In this document: positions 1-8,708 of the stretch, piece by piece
Numbering within the stretch: position 1 is the first letter of the stretch
Layout of the letters: each line of letters starts with the position of its first letter
Assembly: GCF_000344155.1 (NCBI RefSeq)
Contig: NZ_BAOQ01000026.1
Location: 32,907-96,906, forward strand
From: Gordonia paraffinivorans NBRC 108238
GTDB lineage: Bacteria > Actinomycetota > Actinomycetes > Mycobacteriales > Mycobacteriaceae
DNA length: 64,000 bases
Direction: 5' to 3'
Translations under genes and position numbers: made by a program
Notes under the pieces: model-generated
Databases searched by the model: none
Told to the model about the DNA's origin: nothing
What the model saw: the letters and a program-made list of their open reading frames with translations, nothing else

Positions 1-987
1 GAGCAGGGCGCCGACGGCGACCCAGCCCAGGAGAATCCAGACCGCGCCCGCGACCGGGGCATCGGGGAAGAACGCGACCGTCCGGGTAAGGGTGCCGCCC
101 GCACCCGGGGGCAGCCACTGGCCGATCGCGCCCCACGGGGACGGCAGCAGATACGGCGAGGACGCCAGACCCGAGAGCGGGTTGGAGATCAGGACCATCA
201 GGACCGCCCCGATCCCGACGCCCGGGGCGCCCAACAGGGCCCCGGCGCCGGCGATGAACCAGGAGATGGCCCCGATCATCAGCGAGAGGGCGAGGGCCAC
301 CGGCACGAAGCGTTCGTCGACGACGCCGAGCCACGACCACACGCCCGCGAACCCGAGGCCCGCGACGATCGGACCCAGCAGCACCACGGCGGCCTGCATC
401 CGGATTCGGCCGGCCAGCGCGAGCGCGGCCGCCGCGCCCAGGGCCATCCCGGCGATGAGCAACGGCAACAGACCCGCGGCGAAGCCGGTGCCGCGGGCAT
501 CGCTCTCCGGCGGTGCGACGACCGACTCGGTGGCCACGGGAATGTTCTGGGCCGATCCGATCCCGGCGCCGACGCCGGCGATGACCTGCGCCAGAACCGG
601 CGAGGCGGCCTCGGCCGTCAGCACGGTGACCCCGCCGGGATCGACAGCGAGCGCTCCGAGCACCTCGCGGCGCTCGATCGCGGATCGCGCCGCGGCGGCG
701 TCGGGGTAGGCGCGCAGGTCGAAGGCGTCGTCACCGGCGCGCGCAGACAACGCGGCCTCGATGTTCTGGGCCGCGGGCGGCGGCGCGACGAGTCCGAGCG
801 GCACCTCGCGGGGTTCGGGATCGACGGCGAGCGAGACGAACATCGCGGCGAGGGCGGTGACCACGAGGGGAATCGCGACGATCATCCCGATCGCATCCCG
901 CCAGGAGGGGCGTCGGGACGTCTCGCTCGGCCCGGGAGGCTCCGTCCGGCGTTGCGTGCGGGCGGTGTTCTCGGTGTAGGTACCCAT
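1..987 (-). CDS. Membrane protein, 3' part missing (runs off the window)
   Basis: The gene reads on the minus strand from an ATG at 985-987 and is still open at base 1, so about 329 residues of a longer protein are visible. A hydrophilic N-terminus (MGTYTENTAR) is followed by one membrane segment (GMIVAIPLVVTALAAMFVSL), an extracytoplasmic stretch of about 130 residues, and then several hydrophobic segments up to the window edge. One leading helix, a large outer loop and a C-terminal helix bundle resemble ABC-2 or YhgE/Pip-type membrane proteins, but no diagnostic motif is visible, so the family is inferred. It is divergent from a TetR gene, and two operators between them suggest it is the repressed target, perhaps an exporter. 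Confidence 0.7.
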   Translation of the reverse strand, partial: MGTYTENTARTQRRTEPPGPSETSRRPSWRDAIGMIVAIPLVVTALAAMFVSLAVDPEPREVPLGLVAPPPAAQNIEAALSARAGDDAFDLRAYPDAAAARSAIERREVLGALAVDPGGVTVLTAEAASPVLAQVIAGVGAGIGSAQNIPVATESVVAPPESDARGTGFAAGLLPLLIAGMALGAAAALALAGRIRMQAAVVLLGPIVAGLGFAGVWSWLGVVDERFVPVALALSLMIGAISWFIAGAGALLGAPGVGIGAVLMVLISNPLSGLASSPYLLPSPWGAIGQWLPPGAGGTLTRTVAFFPDAPVAGAVWILLGWVAVGALL

Positions 988-1004
988 GATGACACCCCTA
1001 AAAG

Positions 1005-1018
1005 AACGAACTCTCGTT
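1005..1018. promoter_or_regulatory. TetR operator copy 1
   Basis: AACGAACTCTCGTT is an inverted repeat with arms AACGA/TCGTT. It lies 18 bases before the minus-strand membrane-protein start and matches a second copy exactly 50 bp away, in the intergenic space shared with the divergent TetR gene. Confidence 0.65.
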
Positions 1019-1054
1019 TTTCTGAGTGTGCGCCGGGCGGGAAGAGAAATCAAG

Positions 1055-1068
1055 AACGAATCTTCGTT
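1055..1068. promoter_or_regulatory. TetR operator copy 2 with adjacent -10 box
   Basis: AACGAATCTTCGTT is a perfect 6-2-6 inverted repeat and the twin of the site at 1005-1018. It directly precedes a -10-like TATACT (1070-1075), which is followed after 6 bases by the GTG of the TetR gene. Repressor bound here would block that promoter, so autoregulation is likely. Confidence 0.65.
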
Positions 1069-1081
1069 TTATACTGCTCGG

Positions 1082-1696
1082 GTGCCGAAGATCAGCGAGG
1101 AACGCAAGCTCGAGCGAAGCCTGCAGATACTCGACGCGGCGCGCCGGTGCTTCGCCGAGAAGGGTTTCCACCGGGCGTCGATGGCCGATGTCATCCGCGA
1201 ATCCGGGTTGAGCGCCGGCGCGGTGTACTCGTACTACTCGTCGAAGGAGGAGTTGGTCGCCGCCGTCGCGAAGTCGGTGTTCAGCGCCTACGAAGCGGGT
1301 TTCGAGGAGTTCGCCGACCAGCAGCACGGACCCCTGTCGCCGCAGCAGGTGGTCCGCCTCCTCGCCTCGCGGGCCATGACCGAGATCGCGCCGCTGACCG
1401 ACGGCTTCCGGATGGTGATGACCATCTGGGGCGAGGCCGCCAACAACCCGGACCTGCGCGAGATCGTCCAGGAGATCATCCGCGGGCTCCGCTCGGTGTT
1501 CGCGGGCGTCCTGGCGCGTTGGCGCGACGCCGGTCACGAGTTGCCGGGGGACCCGGCGTCGCTCGCCGTCCTCATGGTGTCGGTGATGCAGGGCTTCGTC
1601 GTGCAGCAGTCCCTCGTCGGAGACGTCGACGTCGACGCCTACCTGGGGGTCTGGTGCCGGTTGCTGCAGGCTGCGGGTCTGGGCGACGAGGGCTGA
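1082..1696 (+). CDS. TetR/AcrR family transcriptional regulator
   Basis: A 204-residue one-component repressor. The N-terminal helix-turn-helix (GFHRASMADVIRESGLSAGA, then VYSYYSSKEEL) is typical TetR_N; the rest is an all-helical ligand domain without a recognisable signature. I chose the GTG at 1082 over an upstream ATG at 986 for two reasons: the protein then starts MPKISEERKLERS just before the first helix, and a -10 box TATACT ends 6 bases upstream, which fits a leaderless mRNA. The longer reading would run through both operators. The neighbouring divergent membrane-protein gene is the probable target. The ligand is unknown. Confidence 0.88.
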   Translation: MPKISEERKLERSLQILDAARRCFAEKGFHRASMADVIRESGLSAGAVYSYYSSKEELVAAVAKSVFSAYEAGFEEFADQQHGPLSPQQVVRLLASRAMTEIAPLTDGFRMVMTIWGEAANNPDLREIVQEIIRGLRSVFAGVLARWRDAGHELPGDPASLAVLMVSVMQGFVVQQSLVGDVDVDAYLGVWCRLLQAAGLGDEG

Positions 1697-1844
1697 TTCG
1701 CCCCGACACGCCTACCATCGAGTCGAGCCCCGTCGAACCAGGACCTCCTGCCCTGCCCGGTCGCCCCGGCCGTCCCATCCGGTCGCGGTGCCGGTGACGA
1801 ACAATGGGAGACACCTGCTCGACCTCGACCGTGATGAGGAACGA

Positions 1845-2429
1845 ATGACCAACGACTCGGTGGTTCTCGCCGACGCCGACGGGCGCCCCTGTGGCACCGC
1901 CGACCGCGAGGGCGTACATGGGGTCGACACCCCGCTGCACTTCGCCTTCTCCTGTCACCTCGTCGACGACGACCGCATCCTGATGACCCGTCGCGCGCTG
2001 TCCAAGCGCAGTTGGCCGGGCGTGTGGACCAACTCCTTCTGCGGGCATCCGCGTCCGGGAGAGTCCGTCGTCGACGCCGTGCACCGCTATGCCCGTCGCG
2101 AACTGGGGATCGACGTGGCCGACGTCCGCTGCGTGCTGCCCGACTTCCGGTATCGCGCGGTCGACGCGAGCGGGATCGTGGAGAACGAGATCTGCCCGGT
2201 CTTCGTCGCGCGGCCCGTCGGCGAGCTCGAACCGAACCCGGACGAGGTCGCCGAGTACGCGTGGGCGCCGGTTGCCGACGTGTGGTCGCTGGTCGAGCGC
2301 ACTCCGTGGGCCGTGAGCCCGTGGTTCGCCGATCAGGTCCGGCGGCTCCCTGGACCCCAGCCGCACGGCGCCGCGGCGGTGGCGGCCGGCGGGACCCATC
2401 CGGGAACCGCCCGGGCGTCGAATACATGA
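1845..2429 (+). CDS. idi: Isopentenyl-diphosphate delta-isomerase, type I
   Basis: Interconverts IPP and DMAPP, the C5 precursors of carotenoids. The 194-residue protein carries the Nudix-like type I core: the catalytic cysteine in NSFCGHPRPGES (Cys66) and the acidic pair in VENEICPVF (Glu113/Glu115). The ATG at 1845 has GATGAGGA just upstream; a GTG at 1788 is possible but unsupported. The stop codon at 2427-2429 overlaps an in-frame ATG of the crtB reading frame. First gene of an idi-crtB-crtI operon, which supplies substrate to the convergent crtE operon. The last 20 or so residues are low-complexity Ala/Gly/Pro. Confidence 0.93.
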   Translation: MTNDSVVLADADGRPCGTADREGVHGVDTPLHFAFSCHLVDDDRILMTRRALSKRSWPGVWTNSFCGHPRPGESVVDAVHRYARRELGIDVADVRCVLPDFRYRAVDASGIVENEICPVFVARPVGELEPNPDEVAEYAWAPVADVWSLVERTPWAVSPWFADQVRRLPGPQPHGAAAVAAGGTHPGTARASNT

Positions 2430-2506
2430 CATCCAGGCCGGCGCCCTCATCGACGAGGTGGCCATCGCCGAGGTCCTCTCATCCATCGAAGTTCAGGAGC
2501 ATTCGG

Positions 2507-3418
2507 ATGATGCATCTCCCAGGTCATACCGAAGTGGTCCCGCCACACCGCCGCTACGACGAGGTCGCCGAGGCGAGCGCCGCACTCGTGATCCGCTCCT
2601 ACTCGACCTCGTTCGGGCTCGCCTCCCGTCTTCTCGCCCCGTCGCTGCGACGCGACGTGCGCAACATCTACGCGCTGGTGCGGGTCGCCGACGAGATCGT
2701 CGACGCACCCCGCCCCGACCAGGGTTCGGTCGACCGCCGCAACGAACTCGACCAGCTCGAGGAACAGACCTATGCCGCCATGGCCTCCGGGTCGAGCAGC
2801 AACCTGGTGGTGCACGCCTTCGCCCGCACCGCCAGGCGGGTCGGCATCGACCTGGACCTGGTCACCCCGTTCTTCGACTCGATGCGGTCCGACCTCACCC
2901 AGGTCCGGCACGACTTCGAGTCGCTCGCGGCCTACATCTACGGCTCAGCTGAGGTGGTCGGCCTGATGTGCCTGCGCGCGTTCCTCGCCGGCGAACCCAA
3001 GGCCGACGCCCGGTACGAACACCTGGCCCCGGGGGCCCGTCGCCTCGGAGCGGCCTTCCAGAAGATCAACTTCCTGCGCGACTTCGGCGACGACAGCGAC
3101 GGACTGGGCCGGCGATACCTCGTCGGCCTCGACCCCGACGATCCGGACGAGGCGGCCTGGTCGTTGTGGCTCGACGACATCGACCTGGACCTCACCGCCG
3201 CCGCGGCCGTGATCCCGGAACTGCCGATGAGCTGTCGTGTCGCGGTGTGCGCGGCCCACGACCTGTTCGCCGAGCTGACCGAACGCCTGCGGCAGTCGTC
3301 GGCCGCCGAGGCGCGAATCCGCCGCGTGCGGGTTCCCAACGCGGGCAAGGCGAGAATCGCGGCCGCCGCCGTCGCCCGGCGGGGCATCCCCCGCACGGCA
3401 CGAGGAGTGAACGCATGA
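2507..3418 (+). CDS. crtB: Phytoene synthase
   Basis: Condenses two GGPP molecules into phytoene (C40). The 303-residue protein has the squalene/phytoene synthase aspartate-rich motifs ADEIVD (61-66) and NFLRDFGDD (188-196), plus YSTSFGLAS near the N-terminus. The ATG at 2507 has AGGAG at 2495-2499, seven bases upstream. An alternative ATG at 2426 overlaps the idi stop and would add 27 residues, so translational coupling to idi from there cannot be excluded. The stop overlaps the crtI start in ATGA (3415-3418), so crtB and crtI are probably translated together. Confidence 0.95.
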   Translation: MMHLPGHTEVVPPHRRYDEVAEASAALVIRSYSTSFGLASRLLAPSLRRDVRNIYALVRVADEIVDAPRPDQGSVDRRNELDQLEEQTYAAMASGSSSNLVVHAFARTARRVGIDLDLVTPFFDSMRSDLTQVRHDFESLAAYIYGSAEVVGLMCLRAFLAGEPKADARYEHLAPGARRLGAAFQKINFLRDFGDDSDGLGRRYLVGLDPDDPDEAAWSLWLDDIDLDLTAAAAVIPELPMSCRVAVCAAHDLFAELTERLRQSSAAEARIRRVRVPNAGKARIAAAAVARRGIPRTARGVNA

Positions 3419-5004
3419 CCGGCCGCAAACACGTCGTCGTCATCGGCGGCGGCGTCGCCGGACTGGCCACCGCGGCGCTGCTCGCACACGACGGCCACGA
3501 CGTCGAGATCGTCGAGAAGAACGACGAACTCGGCGGTCGCGCGGGGCTGTGGACGAACGAGGGCTTCCGCTTCGACACCGGGCCGTCGTGGTGGCTGATG
3601 CCCGAGGTCTTCGACCACTACTTCGAGATGCTCGGCACCTCCACCGCGGAACAACTCGACCTCGTCCGGTTGGACCCCGGGTATCGGGTCTTCTTCGGCG
3701 AGAAGGGCTCCGACGAGGAGCCGATCGACGTCCACAGCGACCAGAAGCGCAACCACGACCTGTTCGAGTCGATCGAGCCGGGCGCCGGGGCGGCACTCGA
3801 CGAGTACCTGGAGACCGGCAAGAAGGCCTACGACCTGGCGGTGGATCGCTTCCTGTACACGAGTTTCGAGACGCCGCGGGCCTTCCTCAGCCCGACGGTG
3901 CTACGCAACTCGGGCACCCTGGTGTCGTTGTTGGTGCGGACGCTCGAGTCCTACATCGACGACCGGTTCCGAGACCGGCGACTGCAGCAGGTCCTCGGCT
4001 ACCCGGCGGTGTTCCTGGGATCGTCGCCGGAACGGACCCCGGCCATGTACCACCTCATGAGCTGGATGGACCTCGCCGACGGGGTGAAATACCCCAACGG
4101 CGGCTTCACGACCCTCGTCGACGCGCTCGAACGCGTCGCCCGCGAACGAGGCGTGCGCATCCACACCTCCACCGCCGCGAGCGCCGTCCTCACCCGCCCG
4201 TCGGCGGGCAGGTTCCGCCGGCGCCGGGCCGAGGTCGTCGGAGTGCGGGTGCAGACCGCCGACGGTTCGACCCGCGACCTGCCGGCCGACGTCGTCGTCG
4301 GCGCGGCCGACCTCCATCACCTCGAGACGAAGCTCCTCCCGGAGGGCCTGCAGACCTTCCCGCAGCGCTACTGGGAGCGCGCGACCTCCGGGCCCGGTGC
4401 CGTGCTGGCCTACCTCGGCGTGCAAGGGGAACTCCCGGAGCTCACCCACCACTCGCTGTTCTTCACCGAGGACTGGAAGACCAACTTCGACGCGATCTTC
4501 GAAAGTCCCACGCGGATACCAGATCCCGCGTCGCTGTACGTCTGCAAGCCGTCGGCCACCGATGACTCGGTGGCGCCTGCCGGCCACGAGAACATCTTCA
4601 TCCTGGTGCCGGTGCCCGCGGACCCGGGCCTCGGACACGGTGGCGTCGACGGAGCCGGGGACCCGGACGTCGAGAAGATCGCCGACCGTGCCATCGCGAT
4701 GATCGCCGGCTGGGCCGGCGTGCCCGATCTCGCCGAGCGCATCGTCGTGCGACGGACCGTCGGCCCGGCGGACTTCGTCGACACCGTGAACTCGTGGTGC
4801 GGCGGAGCGCTCGGTCCCGCACACACGTTGCGGCAGAGCGCCTTCTTCCGCCCGACCAACCGGTCGCGCAAGGTCGAGGGCCTGTACTATGCGGGGTCGA
4901 GCACACGGCCGGGCATCGGCCTGCCGATGTGTCTGATCAGTGCGGAGTTGATCCGCAAGCGGCTCAAGGGAGATCACTCGGTGGGACCGACGCCGACGCG
5001 GTGA
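3415..5004 (+). CDS. crtI: Phytoene desaturase (CrtI type)
   Basis: FAD-dependent desaturation of phytoene toward lycopene. The 529-residue length is usual for CrtI. The N-terminal dinucleotide-binding fold starts at residue 7 (VVVIGGGVAGLATAALLAHD) and continues into GGRAG and FDTGPSWWLMPEVF. The C-terminal flavin signature is LYYAGSSTRPGIGLPMCLIS. Starts inside the crtB stop (ATGA). Last gene of its operon; a strong bidirectional hairpin follows at 5028-5064. A second, shorter desaturase homologue lies convergent at 5139-6629. Confidence 0.95.
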   Translation: MTGRKHVVVIGGGVAGLATAALLAHDGHDVEIVEKNDELGGRAGLWTNEGFRFDTGPSWWLMPEVFDHYFEMLGTSTAEQLDLVRLDPGYRVFFGEKGSDEEPIDVHSDQKRNHDLFESIEPGAGAALDEYLETGKKAYDLAVDRFLYTSFETPRAFLSPTVLRNSGTLVSLLVRTLESYIDDRFRDRRLQQVLGYPAVFLGSSPERTPAMYHLMSWMDLADGVKYPNGGFTTLVDALERVARERGVRIHTSTAASAVLTRPSAGRFRRRRAEVVGVRVQTADGSTRDLPADVVVGAADLHHLETKLLPEGLQTFPQRYWERATSGPGAVLAYLGVQGELPELTHHSLFFTEDWKTNFDAIFESPTRIPDPASLYVCKPSATDDSVAPAGHENIFILVPVPADPGLGHGGVDGAGDPDVEKIADRAIAMIAGWAGVPDLAERIVVRRTVGPADFVDTVNSWCGGALGPAHTLRQSAFFRPTNRSRKVEGLYYAGSSTRPGIGLPMCLISAELIRKRLKGDHSVGPTPTR

Positions 5005-5027
5005 CGACGCCCTCCGGAGGGACATGT

Positions 5028-5064
5028 GACGAAGGCCCGGCGATGATCTCGCCGGGCCTTCGTC
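5028..5064. terminator. Bidirectional hairpin terminator between the two crt operons
   Basis: A perfect 16-bp stem (GACGAAGGCCCGGCGA paired with its complement at 5049-5064) and a 5-base loop lie midway between two convergent genes, so it probably stops transcription from both sides. Confidence 0.75.
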
Positions 5065-5138
5065 ATGTGCGTTGTCCGTCATGGCAATCGGCGCGCGTCC
5101 GTGCGCGTCCTGGGTCGAGGGGATCGCTGGGGGTGCCC

Positions 5139-6629
5139 TCAGCGCTCGCCGATGAGCCCCGCCACGATCTTCGCCGACAGCATCACCAACGGCAGGCCGC
5201 CGCCCGGATGCGACGATCCGCCCACCAGGTACAGGCCGGGCACCGGCGAGGTGTTCTTCGGCCGCAGGAACGCGGCGCGCGGACCGTTCGACGACGATCC
5301 GTAGATCGATCCGCCGGGCGTCATGGTCCGGCGTTCGAGGTCGGCCGGACTCACGAAGATCCGGTGCCGGACCCGATCGCGCACGTCGAGACCGCGGTCG
5401 GCCATCACCCGCATGATCTGATCGGCGTAGCCCTCCGCCAAACCCTCGGCGTCCCAGTCGACTCCGTGCCCGGGGTCGTGCCGGGGAGCGTTGACGAGGA
5501 CGAACCAGGAGCCGGTGCCCGGACCGGAGACGATCTCCGGGTCGTCGGGCGCCGAGATGTAGACGGTCGGACGCGCGACCGGTCGCGGCGGCCCGTTGAA
5601 TCCGAAGACGGCGTCGAACTCCTCGTCGTAGTCCTCGGCGAAGAGCACGTGGTGGTGAGGCTGGTCCGCGGGCGGATCGTCGAGTGCGAGCAGCAGGACG
5701 AATCCGGACAACGACGGCGTCGACCGGCGCAGCAGGACGCGCGGCAGGCGCGCGGCGCGACGGGGGAGGAGCCGGTCGTACACCTGGCGCGCATCGGCAT
5801 TCGCGACGACGACATCCGCCGGTCGGGTGCTCCCGTCGGCCGTGACGACGCCGTCGACGCGACCGGTGCGATCGGTCGACACCCGTGCCACCTCGACCCC
5901 GAGCTCGACCGTGCCGCCGAGTTCGACGAACCGGTCGTGCATCGCGGTGGCGATCCGGCCGAGGCCGCCCCGGACATACCAGGAGCCCCAGGCCTGTTCG
6001 GCCCACGGCACCGAGGCGAGGGCGGCCGGGGCGCGGCGGGGGTCCGACCCGGTGTAGGTGGCGTAGCGGTCGAGCAACATCGCCAGGCGGGAGTCGCGCA
6101 GATGGTCCGAACCGAGCCCGCGCAGCGAACGCCACGGGGCGACGGCCCGCACGGCGCGGGGTGTGGCGATGCCGCCGATCATGGTCCGCACGCTCATCGG
6201 TGACTCGAGGAACGGGCCGTGGGTGACATCCCAGATCTGTTCCGCGCGCCGGAGAAAGGACGTCCACTGTGCGCCGCTGCCCGGCCCGAGCGCGCGGTCC
6301 AGCTCGGCGGGGATCGCGTCGATGGTGTCGGGCAGGTCGAGCACCGTGCCGTCGGGGAACCGGTAGCGCGCGGCGACGGGCAGTCGCTCCAGGTGCACCC
6401 GCTCATGGACCGGGGCACCGGTCTCGTCGAACAGCTCGGTGAGGACGTGCGGCATGGTGACCAGCGAGGGCCCGGTGTCGAAGACGAACCCGTCGTGCTC
6501 GATGACGCCGAGTTTGCCTCCGACGCGGTCGAATTGCTCGAGCACGGTCACGTCGTATCCGGCGTGCTGCAGACGCATGGCGGCGGCGAGTCCGCCGACG
6601 CCCGCCCCGATCACGATGATCCGGCTCAT
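5139..6629 (-). CDS. CrtI/CrtD-family carotenoid desaturase or oxygenase
   Basis: A 496-residue FAD amine-oxidase-fold protein of the phytoene desaturase family. It starts MSRIIVIGAGVGGLAAAMRL, continues with GGKLG and FDTGPSLVTMPHV, and ends with LYLVGGSSHPGGGLPLVMLS. It differs from the true CrtI at 3415-5004 and is the last gene of an operon with CrtA-, CruF- and GT2-like genes, so it more likely acts late, for example as a 3',4'-desaturase (CrtD role) or an end-group oxidase. The substrate is inferred only from context. Its start overlaps the glycosyltransferase stop in ATGA (6626-6629). Confidence 0.85.
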   Translation of the reverse strand: MSRIIVIGAGVGGLAAAMRLQHAGYDVTVLEQFDRVGGKLGVIEHDGFVFDTGPSLVTMPHVLTELFDETGAPVHERVHLERLPVAARYRFPDGTVLDLPDTIDAIPAELDRALGPGSGAQWTSFLRRAEQIWDVTHGPFLESPMSVRTMIGGIATPRAVRAVAPWRSLRGLGSDHLRDSRLAMLLDRYATYTGSDPRRAPAALASVPWAEQAWGSWYVRGGLGRIATAMHDRFVELGGTVELGVEVARVSTDRTGRVDGVVTADGSTRPADVVVANADARQVYDRLLPRRAARLPRVLLRRSTPSLSGFVLLLALDDPPADQPHHHVLFAEDYDEEFDAVFGFNGPPRPVARPTVYISAPDDPEIVSGPGTGSWFVLVNAPRHDPGHGVDWDAEGLAEGYADQIMRVMADRGLDVRDRVRHRIFVSPADLERRTMTPGGSIYGSSSNGPRAAFLRPKNTSPVPGLYLVGGSSHPGGGLPLVMLSAKIVAGLIGER

Positions 6630-7759
6630 CGCACGCCCTCCAGGACGCGCCCCTTCCATCGAAGCTCGCCCTTGCGTCGGGCCAGCGAGGAATCCGCGGC
6701 GAGGGCGGCGAACAGCAGGACCGAGATCGGGTGGGCCAGCGCGTCGGGCCACGCCCGGCCGCCGGTGCACCCGGCGGAGACCGCGCGCGAGGCGACCCCG
6801 GCGAGGTATCCCACCGCCCCGACGCGTGATCCGGCGAGTGCGGCCAGCGCAGGCAGCACGTACGTCAGGCACAGGCCGGCGGTGACGGCCCCGGTGCCCG
6901 CGGGCGACCCGAAGGCGGACCACAAGGACTTCCGGTATCCGGCGCGGACCTCGCGCCAGCCGTCGTACATCCGGCAGGTGGCGACCTCGCTGCCCTCGGC
7001 GACGATCCCTCGGCCGCCTGCGGCCTTGACCGCGCGCAGAAGCGCGATGTCCTCCAGGACGACGTCGCGGACGGCTTCGTGGCCACCGGCCTGCCGATAC
7101 GTCACCGCGTCGACGAGCAGGAACTGCCCGTTCGCGGCGGACAGCGATGTCCGTGAGGAGTTCTCGGCGACACCGAGGGGGAGCGTGCTCAGCCACGACC
7201 ACTGCAGCAGGGGCTGGAGGAGCCGCTCGGCGGCGCCGTTCGCGATCTGGCGCGGGTAGGGGCTGAGGAGGTCGAGGCCGAGCGAGCGGAGCAGTGCCGC
7301 TGAGGAGGTGAACGCGTGCGGTTCGAGGACGACGTCTGCGTCGAGGAAGGCCAGGACCCCGTAGGGGAAAGCCGCGTCGGCCAGCTGCCGGCACGCCCAA
7401 CTTTTGCCGAGCCACCCGGGTGGCGGGGGCGACCCCGCGATCACCTCGATACGCCGGTCGCGCCCGGCCATCTCCGCGACCAGTGCGCCGGTGCCGTCGT
7501 CGGACTCGTCGTCGAGCACGAGTACGCGCACCGGCCCCGGCCACCGGTCGGCGGCCTCCAGCACCGCGGTCAGGCAGCGGCTCGCGGTGGAAGCCTCGTT
7601 GCGCATCGGGATCAGCACCGACAGCGGTTCGGCCTCGGCGACCGTCCCGCGGGAGGGCCGCCGGACCCGGAGCACGTTGTCGATGGTCAGGCCGAGTGAG
7701 GCGAACGAGAGCGCCGTGCCCAGCGCGGTCGCGCGTCGGCCGAGGTCAGCGAGGCGCAC
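6626..7759 (-). CDS. Family 2 glycosyltransferase (carotenoid glycosyltransferase, CruG/CrtQ-like)
   Basis: A 377-residue membrane-associated GT2 enzyme. It has an N-terminal hydrophobic stretch, the GT-A opening LSVLIPMRNEAS, DDESDDGT, the metal-binding motif FLDADVV, a later acidic VLEDIALLRAV, and C-terminal hydrophobic segments. Family knowledge: CruG and CrtQ are GT2 enzymes that glycosylate carotenoid hydroxyls or carboxylates. Here it sits between a CruF-like hydratase and a CrtD-like desaturase, which favours glycosylation of an acyclic end. The start is GTG at 7757-7759 with GGGAGG upstream; it overlaps the previous gene by 14 bases. The sugar donor is unknown. Confidence 0.82.
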   Translation of the reverse strand: MRLADLGRRATALGTALSFASLGLTIDNVLRVRRPSRGTVAEAEPLSVLIPMRNEASTASRCLTAVLEAADRWPGPVRVLVLDDESDDGTGALVAEMAGRDRRIEVIAGSPPPPGWLGKSWACRQLADAAFPYGVLAFLDADVVLEPHAFTSSAALLRSLGLDLLSPYPRQIANGAAERLLQPLLQWSWLSTLPLGVAENSSRTSLSAANGQFLLVDAVTYRQAGGHEAVRDVVLEDIALLRAVKAAGGRGIVAEGSEVATCRMYDGWREVRAGYRKSLWSAFGSPAGTGAVTAGLCLTYVLPALAALAGSRVGAVGYLAGVASRAVSAGCTGGRAWPDALAHPISVLLFAALAADSSLARRKGELRWKGRVLEGVR

Positions 7760-8708
7760 GGTGCCTCCCGGGTACCGTGCCGGATTCGATTCTGTGAGAA
7801 CGGTTGTGCCGCAGGACCGAGGCCAGCAGCGGCAGTGCGACCACCCCCATGAGCAGCGCGCCCACGACGGCGACCGTCGGGCGACCGAAGAAGACGGCGT
7901 GCGCCAGCACCGACGAGAAGTAGGTCCACAGGTAGGTCGCGATCGGGACTCCGTCGTCGGCCTGTGCGTCGGCCCGGACGAGGCGGTCGAGAACGCCGAT
8001 CATGAGGAACGAGACGAGCAGCCACCCGGCGAAGTTGGTCAGCGGGATGTCGGCGACGCCGGGCAGGGACGGTGTGGGATGGCGCCAGGCCCAGTGACCC
8101 TGGTCGACCATCTGCGGGTCGAGGAAGACATCCCACGCGGTCAGGGCGTACGCGCCCACGAACGGTGTGACGACGCGGGCGCGCGCCGCGGACAATCGCG
8201 TCACCCGGAGGAGACGGCGCGTCACCGCCAGGGCGGGCCAGGCCATCATGATCCACGCCAACGGGACGAGAACCGGCACTCCGAGGATCTTCCAGCCGAG
8301 CGAGTCGGTGTAGAGATATGCGCCGAAGGGGAACCCGGTGCCGACGCCGATCGCCTCGGCAACGAGTCCGCCGCCGCCGGCGACCACGACCAGTGCTGCC
8401 GCCGAGGCGATTCCGCGGGTCGCGGCGAGATGGATGACCGATGCCGAGGCGAGGAGGGTGACGCTCGCGACGGTCAGGGGCAGGGTGCCGCCACCGGTGA
8501 GGGGGAACGCTATCTGGACACCGACCGTCGCGACGAGCAGCGCCCAGGTCAGGGTGAGGAGGTGTCGCCGCCAGGGTGCGCGGGCGGCCCGGTCCTGCGC
8601 CGCCGCGGACCCGGTCCGTCGCCGGACGGGTCCGCGCGCGGAGGTCGTCGACGGATCGCGCGGCGTCTGATCGGCTGTCGTGATCGGACTCGATGTGGCC
8701 GTGCTCAT
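7746..8708 (-). CDS. cruF: Carotenoid biosynthesis protein, DUF422/CruF-like 1',2'-hydratase
   Basis: A 320-residue polytopic membrane protein. After a roughly 45-residue basic, Ser/Thr-rich head come about seven to eight hydrophobic segments with family-typical polar positions, for example GVGTGFPFGAYLYTDSLGWK, FVGAYALTAWDVFLDPQMVD and GHWAWRHP. Members of this family (CruF, CrtC-like hydratases) add water across the terminal psi-end double bond of acyclic or monocyclic carotenoids. The start overlaps the crtA-like stop in ATGA (8705-8708), and the end overlaps the glycosyltransferase start. The symbol is by family resemblance; activity is inferred. Confidence 0.8.
   Translation of the reverse strand: MSTATSSPITTADQTPRDPSTTSARGPVRRRTGSAAAQDRAARAPWRRHLLTLTWALLVATVGVQIAFPLTGGGTLPLTVASVTLLASASVIHLAATRGIASAAALVVVAGGGGLVAEAIGVGTGFPFGAYLYTDSLGWKILGVPVLVPLAWIMMAWPALAVTRRLLRVTRLSAARARVVTPFVGAYALTAWDVFLDPQMVDQGHWAWRHPTPSLPGVADIPLTNFAGWLLVSFLMIGVLDRLVRADAQADDGVPIATYLWTYFSSVLAHAVFFGRPTVAVVGALLMGVVALPLLASVLRHNRSHRIESGTVPGRHRAPR

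Noticed and set aside
92..709. Long plus-strand frame of 205 codons at the left edge
   Set aside because: Its product is Pro/Ser/Arg-rich low-complexity, typical of an antisense frame. The minus strand carries a consistent membrane protein through the same bases.
3901..6267. 788-codon minus-strand frame across crtI and the desaturase-like gene
   Set aside because: It crosses two well-supported genes in other frames and reads as Arg-rich, non-natural sequence. GC-rich DNA produces such long shadows.
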